Shown one piece after another: positions 1 through 5,688 of a stretch of 6,217 nucleotides of DNA. Both the position numbers and the translations under genes were made by a program. The first letter of the stretch is position 1. Every line of letters begins with the position of its first letter. Location of the stretch: assembly GCA_947494865.1 (NCBI GenBank), contig CANMAT010000251.1, positions 1 to 6,217 on the forward strand. The letters are read 5' to 3'. Under the pieces are notes generated by a model. The model was not told the origin of the DNA. It saw only the letters and a list, made by a program, of their open reading frames with translations, and made no database searches. This stretch comes from Deltaproteobacteria bacterium. Its GTDB lineage: Bacteria; Myxococcota_A; Polyangia; Polyangiales; Ga0077539.

Positions 1-629
1 CACGCGCGCACGGGCCCCTGCGTGCGCTCGGCGAGCGAGGCCGTGGCGGCGAGCATGAGCACGTGGGCCACGAGGGCGGGGGTGGCGAGGTTGTCGTTCA
101 CCCACGCGAGGCAGGTGGTGAGCGCGGCGCCGAGGGCGTCGGCCTCGTCGAAGGTGTCGATGTCGAAGAGGGCCGCGCCCACGACCGACATGGCGATGCG
201 CGTGGTCTCGTGGGCGACGTCGATGCGCCCGCCGTCGCGCATGCCGTCGGCCGCGCGCACGGCCACGCGGCGCATGGTGTCGGCGTAGCGGTGCAGCGGC
301 GCGGGCTGAAAGAGCGGCGCCATGAGCTTGCGCTGCGTGCGCCACAGGGCGCCCTCGCTGGTGAAGAGCCCGTCGCCCGCGAGGTCGTGCAGGAGCACCC
401 GCAGGCCCGGAGACTTTTCGAAGCTCTTCGCCTTGGTGACGAGCACCTCGTGGGCCGCCTCGGGCGTGCAGGGGAAGTACACCGGCAGGTGCAAGATGCG
501 CCCCCGCACGATGGGCGCCGACTGCGCCGCGAGCGTGCGCTGAAACGCGAGGCGCTGCGCGGTGGTGGGGCCGAAGCTGCCGAGAAGGTCGTTGTCGGGG
601 ATGCGCGGGAGCGCGTCGGGGGAGCTCAT
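1..629 (-). CDS. Cytochrome P450, N-terminal part (gene runs off left edge)
   Basis: This is the first 209 residues of a soluble cytochrome P450, a heme-thiolate monooxygenase that oxidises a small organic substrate using electrons from a redox partner. Visible landmarks are the proline-containing N-terminus (LPRIP, residues 7-11), the stretch GDGLFTSEG (85-93) and the helix C motif WRTQR (W96, R100), whose W and R contact a heme propionate in P450s. The region ETTRIAMSVVGAALFD (141-156) fits the usual helix after the B-C region. The I-helix AGxxT, ExxR and cysteine heme-binding motifs lie beyond the window, so activity cannot be judged. There is no membrane anchor or signal peptide, so it is probably cytoplasmic. 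The start is the ATG at 627-629, which begins a normal P450 N-terminus. No clear Shine-Dalgarno sequence precedes it. It lies 28 bases downstream of the glycosyltransferase stop, which suggests cotranscription. The substrate is unknown. The fold assignment is secure, but the subfamily is not assignable. Confidence 0.9.
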   Translation of the reverse strand, partial: MSSPDALPRIPDNDLLGSFGPTTAQRLAFQRTLAAQSAPIVRGRILHLPVYFPCTPEAAHEVLVTKAKSFEKSPGLRVLLHDLAGDGLFTSEGALWRTQRKLMAPLFQPAPLHRYADTMRRVAVRAADGMRDGGRIDVAHETTRIAMSVVGAALFDIDTFDEADALGAALTTCLAWVNDNLATPALVAHVLMLAATASLAERTQGPVRA

Positions 630-657
630 GGCGGCGCGAGCATACGCGGGAACGGCG

Positions 658-3600
658 CTACTGCGCGGGCGTCGCGACCGTTGCGGGCACCCAGGGCATC
701 ACGGGCTCGGCCACGAAGTCGTCGGCGGTGATGTGCTGCCAGCCCTCGACGCCGCTGTCGTACACCTCGATCACGGCGGTGCGCCCGCGCCAGGCGCGCA
801 CGTCCCACCAGGCGCGGTGGAGGTTCTCGATGTCGCCGCCGGCCGTGCTGAGCACCGCGGCGCCGTCGACCATGAGCCGTACGCCGACGCGCTCGACGGC
901 CGCGCCGCCGCCGACGAGAAACGAAATGGCCTCGGTGCCGATCACGAAGGGCCGCGACCGCAGCGTGCCCGTGGCCGCGTCGCTGTCGCGCGCGAAGGAG
1001 CTCACGTAGTAGCGCCCGCGCCAGCCGTTGACGAAGGTCTGCGAGGCGGGCTTGTCGTGAATGGGCCGCGGGCCGAACGCGCGCCCCTCGACGGTCCACC
1101 TACCGAAGGAGCCCGCTTCGAACGACCCTTCGGGGGCGTCGAAGGGCGCCCGCGCGGCGCTCCAGGGCGCGTCGCCGGGGCCCACGCCCGCGGCCGCGCA
1201 CGCGGCGTCACCGGGGCGGTACGGGGCGCCCGTGAGGGTCTGAAACGCGCGCACCAGCTCGGGGTCACGCGCGACGTTGCACGGCACGGTCTGCGCAAGC
1301 GCGAGGGCCTCGCGGGTCTCGCCGCGCGCGAGGTATCCGCGCGCCGCCGCGAGGCGCGCCCACGGCGCCTCGGGGGTGCGCCCGAGGCGGTCGACGAGGG
1401 CGGCGGCCTCGGTCCACCGCGACACGCTGCCGAGCAGGGTGAGGGCGCGGTCGAAGTACAGGTTGGCGCCCGCGGTGCCCGCCATGGCGGCCACGGCGGT
1501 GCGATACGCGGCGAGGTCGCGGCCGCCGTCGTACTCGGTGCGGCGGTAGAGGCGCAGCGACTCGGCGCGGCGGCGCATCCAGCTGCGGCGCGGGTCGATG
1601 AGCACGGCGTCGCGCGAGAGGGTGAACGCCGTGGCCGCGTCGTGGCGCCAGTCGGCGTGCCGCGAGGCGTCGGCGAGGCGCTCGGCGAGGCGCGACACGA
1701 GGCCGTTCACGCTCGGGTCGTCGCCGGCGAAGCGCTGCGCCTGGCGGGCCGCGTCGACGCCCACGCCGAAGGCCCCGCGGTCGCCGAGCTGCGCGGCCTG
1801 CGCGGCGAGGGCGCGCGCGTAGCGCACCACGGCCTCGCGGGCGCGGGGGCTCTCGTCGACGCGGCGGCGCAGGTGCAGGCGCATCGCCACGCGGCGGGCC
1901 TCGTGGAGGTTGCCGCGGGCGAGGGCGGCGTCGAGGGCGGCCCCGAGGGCGGCGACGTCGCGCGCGCCCGCGCCGGGGCTCACGGTGACCACGCCGAGGG
2001 GAACGTCGAGCGCGTCGGCGTGCCAGCGGAGCTCGTAGCGACCCGCCTGGAGCACCACGCGCGCGGTGGCCGTGGGGCGCTCGCCGGGCTCGAAGCGGGC
2101 CTTGTCGAAGAGGTCGCTCGCGATGTGAATGGCCATGCGCACGGGCGAGCCGCTGCCCACGGGCACGGCTACCACCTCGTGGAGGTTGAGCCGCGGGGCC
2201 TCGGCGAAGGCGAGCTCGACGAGCACCGGCGCGCCGGGGTCGACGCCGTCGGCCGAGACGGTGAAGCCCTCGGGCCAGGGGACGTTGCCCGGCGGCGCGG
2301 CGACGCGGTGCGACGTCTCGCTCCACGGTGCGGCGAGGGCCTCGCGGCGCACGTAGTTGTTGCCCTCGGCGCCCTGCCCCTCGATGGCGTAGGGGAGCTC
2401 GAGGTAGAGGCTCTCCATCTCTTCGAGCTTGTGCAGGTACGAGGCGGTGAACCACAGCCCGTGCAGGTGAATGAAGCTCGGCCGGCGTTCGAAGAAGATG
2501 GCCTCGCGCAGGCCCGGCTCGTCGACGCCGTGGGTGTGCGCGATGGCGGTATCACCGAGGCCGAAGAGGTCGACCACGCGCAGGCCCGAGTCGTAGCTCA
2601 TGCCTCCTACGTCGGGGTCGAGCACCGAGGGCGAGCGCACCTCGAGGAGCCGCGCCGCGGCGGAGAAATACCGGGCCCGCGAGCGCACGGTGGCGAACTC
2701 GAGGGTGCTGTGGCTGCGCACGGCGGCGAAGCGGTCGGGGTACGACTTCGTGGTCGCAGCGACGAGGCCGTAGGCGCACAGGGCGAACACCACGGGCGCC
2801 ACGGCGCTGCGCAGGTACGGCGGCAGCACCGCGAGGGGGATGCGCGCGACGGCCCGCAGCGCCTCGGCGAGCGCGAGGCACAAGATGGGCGTGAAGAACG
2901 TGAGGAAGCGCCACTCCTCCATCCAGTCGCCGTGCGAGTACACGGGGAAGAAGAGCCCCACCGCCACCGAGGCCACGAGGCCGATGCGCGCGACGGGGGC
3001 GCGCAGCGCGAGGAGCGCCGCGGGCGCGAGCTTCACCACCTTGTCGAGCTTGTAGGTGGTGAGCCAGTCTTTTACGTACACCCAGCCCGGCGAGTCGAAC
3101 TTGGTGAGGTCTTTGCCGAACTCGAAGGTGCGCTGCTTCGTGTAGAAGCTGTTGGGCACGGGGTACGCGAAGTACGCGAGGCGAAAGAGCTCGAGGGAGC
3201 CGATGCCCAGGCCGAGGAACATCGCCCACAGCACGTCTTGCCGCGACAGCTTGCCCGTAAGCGCCCTGAGCGATTTGGCGCCCAGCACGGCCGCGAGGTA
3301 GAGCGCGCCGTCGGGCCGCGTGGCGAAGAGCAGCGTGAGGGTGAGCGACGACCAGGGGAGGCGCGCGAGGTCGGCCTCCTCCCAGGCGAGGGCCACGAGC
3401 GAGACCGCCGCGAGAAAGCTGTAGAGCCCGTTCTCGAGGCCCGAGATGGTCCACAGGGCGTCGTGCGCGAAGGTGGCCGCGATGGCGGGCGCCACGAGGT
3501 CGTAATAGCGCGGCTTGCGGCTGTACGCGGCCATGGGAAACAGCGCGATGGCGGCGAGCGCGCCGGCTCCAAACGCGAGCCCGAGCACCTTCGAGAGGGC

Positions 3601-3861
3601 CTCGTGGGAGACGTGGATCCAATCCGCAGGCGTGAGGCACAGCACCCACAAGAAGTTGGTGGCGGCCTCGACGCGCTCGGAGCCCGGCGTGAGCACAAGG
3701 CCGTGCCCCGTGGCGAGGTTGTGCGCGTACGCGAAGCTGATGCCCGCGTCGTCGACAGTGAAGTCCCACACGCGGCCCGCGTGCGAGCCGAACAGCGCCA
3801 TGATGGCGCCGAGCAGCGAGAGCCACAGTGCGGACGGTGCGTTTTCCTTCGCCGGGGGCAT
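658..3861 (-). CDS. Large multi-domain GT-C membrane glycosyltransferase (AftB-like core)
   Basis: This 1067-residue protein has an N-terminal polytopic membrane domain (about residues 12-370, roughly 10 hydrophobic segments). It carries family-type signatures: DDAGISFAYAHNLATGHG (37-54, with the acidic pair D37 D38 expected in the first outer loop), ERVEAATNFLW (62-72), TRPDG (181-185), PVPNSFYTK (234-242), GDWMEEWRFL (311-320) and a soluble DxGGMSYDSGLRVVDLFGLGD segment (417-437). These match bacterial GT-C enzymes related to mycobacterial AftB, which use polyprenyl-phosphate sugars on the periplasmic side. After this core come a beta-rich region (about 530-628), an alanine/arginine-rich helical region resembling TPR-like repeats (about 632-880), and a jelly-roll-like module (about 912-1050: FEAGSFGRW, TGTLRSRPF, FLVGGG, WWDV, GWQHITADD). 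That makes it much longer than the usual 500-700 residues. The start is the ATG at 3859-3861, with no evident Shine-Dalgarno; the stop is TAG. Sugar and acceptor are unknown. Family confidence is good; the C-terminal domain assignments are tentative. Confidence 0.85.
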   Translation of the reverse strand: MPPAKENAPSALWLSLLGAIMALFGSHAGRVWDFTVDDAGISFAYAHNLATGHGLVLTPGSERVEAATNFLWVLCLTPADWIHVSHEALSKVLGLAFGAGALAAIALFPMAAYSRKPRYYDLVAPAIAATFAHDALWTISGLENGLYSFLAAVSLVALAWEEADLARLPWSSLTLTLLFATRPDGALYLAAVLGAKSLRALTGKLSRQDVLWAMFLGLGIGSLELFRLAYFAYPVPNSFYTKQRTFEFGKDLTKFDSPGWVYVKDWLTTYKLDKVVKLAPAALLALRAPVARIGLVASVAVGLFFPVYSHGDWMEEWRFLTFFTPILCLALAEALRAVARIPLAVLPPYLRSAVAPVVFALCAYGLVAATTKSYPDRFAAVRSHSTLEFATVRSRARYFSAAARLLEVRSPSVLDPDVGGMSYDSGLRVVDLFGLGDTAIAHTHGVDEPGLREAIFFERRPSFIHLHGLWFTASYLHKLEEMESLYLELPYAIEGQGAEGNNYVRREALAAPWSETSHRVAAPPGNVPWPEGFTVSADGVDPGAPVLVELAFAEAPRLNLHEVVAVPVGSGSPVRMAIHIASDLFDKARFEPGERPTATARVVLQAGRYELRWHADALDVPLGVVTVSPGAGARDVAALGAALDAALARGNLHEARRVAMRLHLRRRVDESPRAREAVVRYARALAAQAAQLGDRGAFGVGVDAARQAQRFAGDDPSVNGLVSRLAERLADASRHADWRHDAATAFTLSRDAVLIDPRRSWMRRRAESLRLYRRTEYDGGRDLAAYRTAVAAMAGTAGANLYFDRALTLLGSVSRWTEAAALVDRLGRTPEAPWARLAAARGYLARGETREALALAQTVPCNVARDPELVRAFQTLTGAPYRPGDAACAAAGVGPGDAPWSAARAPFDAPEGSFEAGSFGRWTVEGRAFGPRPIHDKPASQTFVNGWRGRYYVSSFARDSDAATGTLRSRPFVIGTEAISFLVGGGAAVERVGVRLMVDGAAVLSTAGGDIENLHRAWWDVRAWRGRTAVIEVYDSGVEGWQHITADDFVAEPVMPWVPATVATPAQ
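1919..1954. repeat. Three imperfect 12-bp tandem units inside the glycosyltransferase gene
   Basis: Three 12-base units share the core CGAGGGCGGC in a row. On the coding strand they spell AALG, AALD and AALA (residues 637-648), at the start of the alanine-rich helical region. This looks like local codon-level duplication within a helix rather than a separate element. Confidence 0.45.
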
Positions 3862-3914
3862 TGCGTGGGGCGGCGGAATCTACACGAACCCGCCCGCGAG
3901 CGGGACGACTCTCG

Positions 3915-4913
3915 CTACTTGCACGCCTCGGCGAAGAGGGCGCCCACGTCGAGCATCACGAGGGCCTCGCAGCGCGTTTCGAAGGGCCGCGCTTGCAGGT
4001 AGGCCGCGAAGGTGGGGCCCTCTTCGGGCCACAGACCCGGCTCGAGCGCCAGCGAGAGAAAGGGCCGGAGCACCGAGGGGACCTTGGGCATGATCTTCTT
4101 GAGCCGGTCGCGGGCGCGGGAGAGCTCCTCGCGCTTGCGGGCCATCGAGATGCTGCGGTCGAGCATGCGCGCCACCTCGGGGTGACCCCACGGCCGCTCG
4201 CCCGCGAAGGCCTGCGAGGCCATGAGGGCCAGCGCCACGAGGTCGCGGTAGCGGTACTCCATGCGGCGGTCGCGCGGGTCGGCGGAGTTGACCAGCGGCG
4301 AGCTCACCAGAAAGTTGAGGTGAGACCACTCGGGGGTCACGAGCTCGACGCCGATGGGGAGCGGGTCGATGAGCACCACACGGGCGGGGTCGACCACGCG
4401 CGCGTTCTCGGGCTTGAGGTCGCCGTGAGGCCACGAGCGCTCGTGCATGCGAAAGAGCGTGCGGGCCAGGGTGACCAGCGCGGGGCCCGGCACGAGCTTC
4501 ACCGCGGGGCCCTCGGCGCGGGCCATCACGTAGCCTACGCGGCCGCGCTCGGTGAAGAGCTCGTGAGCCTTCACCACGCCGTCGTCGCTGGCCTCGGCGA
4601 GCCGCGCGTGCTCGCGCGTGATGATCTTGTTGCAGAGCACCAGGTCGGTGGGCGGCACCACGCGGAGCGTGCGGCCGTCGGCGCCGAGGCGCGGCGCGCG
4701 CAGGCGCTGCAGGGTGGTGCCCGCGTCCCACGCGTCGCTGTCGACGGCCCAGGGCTGGGCGATCTTTACTGCGAGAGGCGTACCCTCGCGCTCGGTGGCG
4801 AACACCACGCCGAGCCCCCCACGACCCAGAACGCGCGTCGGAGCGAGCCCGCGCGCCTCTACGACGCCGCGGGCGTCAGAAAACTCGTCTTGTTCTGACG
4901 CGCCAGATTCCAC
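3915..4913 (-). CDS. Protein-kinase-fold protein with non-standard DFG region
   Basis: This 332-residue cytoplasmic protein has a kinase-like fold. The N-lobe shows a glycine-rich loop GRGGLGVVF (30-38) and the ATP-anchoring lysine in AVKIA (K50). A helix around 98-108 (E101 or E107) may supply the salt-bridge glutamate, and the hinge is near 127-137 (GYVMARAEG). The catalytic loop HGDLKPEN (163-170) has D165 and N170, so H-R-D is replaced by H-G-D. The metal-binding DFG is replaced by IDP (182-184), keeping D183. No clear APE motif is seen before the helix YRDLVALAL (222-230). The mix of a Ser/Thr-kinase P-loop with HGD and ID-x fits an atypical or regulatory kinase, or a small-molecule/sugar kinase of the APH or lipopolysaccharide-kinase type. 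There is no transmembrane, PASTA or TPR segment. The start is GTG at 4911-4913: an in-frame upstream stop limits any extension, and the nearby ATG (4927-4929) is out of frame. It is the first gene of the leftward set, 53 bases before the glycosyltransferase. Confidence 0.8.
   Translation of the reverse strand: MESGASEQDEFSDARGVVEARGLAPTRVLGRGGLGVVFATEREGTPLAVKIAQPWAVDSDAWDAGTTLQRLRAPRLGADGRTLRVVPPTDLVLCNKIITREHARLAEASDDGVVKAHELFTERGRVGYVMARAEGPAVKLVPGPALVTLARTLFRMHERSWPHGDLKPENARVVDPARVVLIDPLPIGVELVTPEWSHLNFLVSSPLVNSADPRDRRMEYRYRDLVALALMASQAFAGERPWGHPEVARMLDRSISMARKREELSRARDRLKKIMPKVPSVLRPFLSLALEPGLWPEEGPTFAAYLQARPFETRCEALVMLDVGALFAEACK
4873..4901. repeat. 9-bp inverted repeat in the first codons of the kinase gene
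   Basis: GCGTCAGAA (4873-4881) and TTCTGACGC (4893-4901) are exact reverse complements with an 11-base spacer. On the kinase mRNA they would form a 9-bp hairpin about 12-40 bases after the GTG start. The outer six bases of each arm repeat the GCGTCA seen twice in the upstream intergenic region. It could be DNA operator half-sites, an RNA hairpin limiting initiation, or coincidence within codons 5-14. Confidence 0.35.
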
Positions 4914-5027
4914 CGTGGGGGCGGAGCATATCGGGGTTGCGTCACCGTGGCGTCAAAAATACGTCTCTCGCGCGCGGCGAAGGGCGTTCGAGCGGGGCGC
5001 GAGTCGTCCTATCTTCGCGGGCGGCCA
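4914..5027. promoter_or_regulatory. Divergent intergenic control region
   Basis: These 114 bases separate the leftward kinase gene from the rightward membrane-protein gene and must hold both promoters unless transcription reads in from outside. Leftward, TTGACG (complement of 4951-4956) is a good -35, but its best partner TATGCT (complement of 4925-4930) is at a long 20-bp spacing. Rightward, TATCTT at 5010-5015 is a fair -10, with only TTCGAG (4987-4992) 17 bases upstream. Both would give very short leaders, in line with the missing Shine-Dalgarno sequences. A small A/T-rich patch (4955-4961) marks the middle. Confidence 0.4.
4939..4955 (+). repeat. Direct repeat GCGTCA-N5-GCGTCA, possible regulator binding site
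   Basis: Two exact GCGTCA hexamers begin at 4939 and 4950, 11 bases apart, so they face the same side of the helix. The second overlaps the candidate -35 of the kinase gene (TTGACG on the minus strand). Such spacing is common for tandem binding of a regulator dimer. The same hexamer also forms an inverted repeat at 4873-4901. The function is inferred. Confidence 0.35.
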
Positions 5028-5594
5028 ATGTCCGACGAGCAGGAGCGCAAAGAGCAAGACGTACGCACGCGGTCCTGGTACGCGGTGATGGGCTTCGGCG
5101 CGCTCACCGCGGGCGTGGCGGTGATCATGCGGTGGATGCCCGACAGCCCCTTCAACGTTCCGTCGGAGCTCCCGAACACGACGCGGCTCAACGCCGACCA
5201 GCTCACGGGCCACGCGGCGCCCATGTTGTCGGTGCGCCCGAGCGAGATGGGCGCCATTGGTGGTGGGTGCCGCGTGAGCGACGTGGCCCTCGTGCAGAAC
5301 TGGTTCGGCGCCCTGCGACAGACCACCCTGCAGAGCGTGGAGGTGTACCTCGACCAGCAGCGCGCCCGCGGTCGCCGCGCCGAGCCCGCGGGGTGGAGCG
5401 GCCGCGCCGCGGGAGAAGACTCCGCGGGTGACGGATCACCGCCGCCGGGCTGCCTCGTCGAGTTCGCCGTACGCGACGCGCGCGGCGAGCGACGCGCCGT
5501 GTGGGCCGTCTCGGAAGACCGCGCCGCCGTCACCCCCGCCAACGCGCTCGCCCGCGAGATCTCTGCGCTCGCCCCCGGCCTCCGTCGGCGCTGA
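5028..5594 (+). CDS. Small single-pass membrane protein of unknown function
   Basis: This 188-residue protein is not one I recognise. The charged N-terminus (MSDEQERKEQDVRTR) is followed by one hydrophobic segment (about residues 17-36) and then about 150 residues predicted outside the cytoplasm, judging by the positive N-terminal side. That part has two cysteines (C81 in GGGCRVSD, C142 in PPPGCLVEF) that could form a disulfide. A Gly/Ala/Arg/Pro-rich loop (112-141) lies between a mixed alpha/beta stretch and a final strand-helix part (FAVRDARGERRAVWAVS, then ANALAREISAL). The ATG at 5028 is preferred over an in-frame GTG at 4947, because the extra 27 residues are basic and unstructured-looking, cover the divergent promoter region, and would put an arginine-rich tail before the membrane segment. 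Base composition and codon use make it a convincing gene. It is divergent from the kinase gene. No enzymatic motif is visible, so no function is proposed. Confidence 0.75.
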   Translation: MSDEQERKEQDVRTRSWYAVMGFGALTAGVAVIMRWMPDSPFNVPSELPNTTRLNADQLTGHAAPMLSVRPSEMGAIGGGCRVSDVALVQNWFGALRQTTLQSVEVYLDQQRARGRRAEPAGWSGRAAGEDSAGDGSPPPGCLVEFAVRDARGERRAVWAVSEDRAAVTPANALAREISALAPGLRRR

Positions 5595-5601
5595 GCCTCG
5601 C

Positions 5602-5641
5602 GCGAAACACCTTCTCGTCGGGGCCGTCGCTCCGATACGAT
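5602..5641 (+). promoter_or_regulatory. Weak promoter candidate upstream of the Ig-like protein gene
   Basis: TACGAT at 5636-5641 resembles a -10 element, but no good -35 lies 16-18 bases upstream; the nearest notable sequence is GAAACACC at 5602-5609. If used, transcription would start just before the inverted repeat at 5649-5671, placing that repeat at the promoter-proximal end of the transcript. This is low-confidence pattern reading in a GC-rich genome. Confidence 0.2.
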
Positions 5642-5648
5642 GGCGCTC

Positions 5649-5671
5649 GGCGACCGCGGCCCGCGGTCGCC
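5649..5671. repeat. Perfect 11-bp inverted repeat, possible operator or 5'-UTR hairpin
   Basis: The arms GGCGACCGCGG (5649-5659) and CCGCGGTCGCC (5661-5671) are exact reverse complements around a single C. As RNA this could fold into a stem of about 9 bp with a short GGCCC loop. It ends six bases before the ribosome binding site of the gene at 5689 and begins 54 bases after the stop of the upstream gene. No T-run follows, so it does not look like a standard intrinsic terminator. The position suits a dimeric repressor site or a translational control hairpin. The symmetry is seen directly; the role is inferred. Confidence 0.5.
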
Positions 5672-5676
5672 ACCGC

Positions 5677-5684
5677 GAAGGGGA
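5677..5684 (+). promoter_or_regulatory. Ribosome binding site of the Ig-like protein gene
   Basis: The purine run GAAGGGGA ends four bases before the ATG at 5689; its AAGG part is seven bases away. It fits a Shine-Dalgarno sequence and fixes the start. None of the other starts in the window has a comparable site. Confidence 0.6.
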
Positions 5685-5688
5685 CGAC

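Noticed and set aside
6..27. 7-bp inverted repeat GCGCACG / CGTGCGC near the left edge
   Set aside because: It lies inside P450 coding sequence, is short and made of GC-rich codons; such repeats are expected often at this base composition.
63..731. Plus-strand open frame of 222 codons opposite the P450 gene
   Set aside because: It is in register with the P450 codons and encodes an Arg/Gly/Ala/His-rich product. It is explained as a shadow of the real gene.
3862..3914. Small GC stem (CCCGC-GAG-CGGG type) between the kinase and glycosyltransferase genes, considered as a terminator
   Set aside because: The stem is only four to five base pairs with no T-run on either strand, so it gives no support for termination within the presumed operon.
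562..4002. Plus-strand open frame of 1146 codons opposite the glycosyltransferase gene
   Set aside because: It is in exact codon register with the real minus-strand gene. Its stops would need TTA, CTA or TCA codons in that gene, which are rare at this GC content. Its product is an Arg/Gly/Ala/His-rich sequence without domains, whereas the minus strand has clear family motifs.
3828..4898. Plus-strand open frame of 356 codons opposite the kinase-like gene
   Set aside because: It has the same in-register antisense effect. It ends exactly where the kinase gene uses a TCA serine codon. The product is low-complexity and lacks motifs, while the minus strand has glycine-loop and HGDLKPEN motifs.
4947..5027. 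27-residue N-terminal extension of the single-pass protein from a GTG at 4947
   Set aside because: The extension is basic and structureless, covers the only space for the divergent promoters and the second GCGTCA box, and the internal ATG gives a normal short cytoplasmic tail before the membrane segment.
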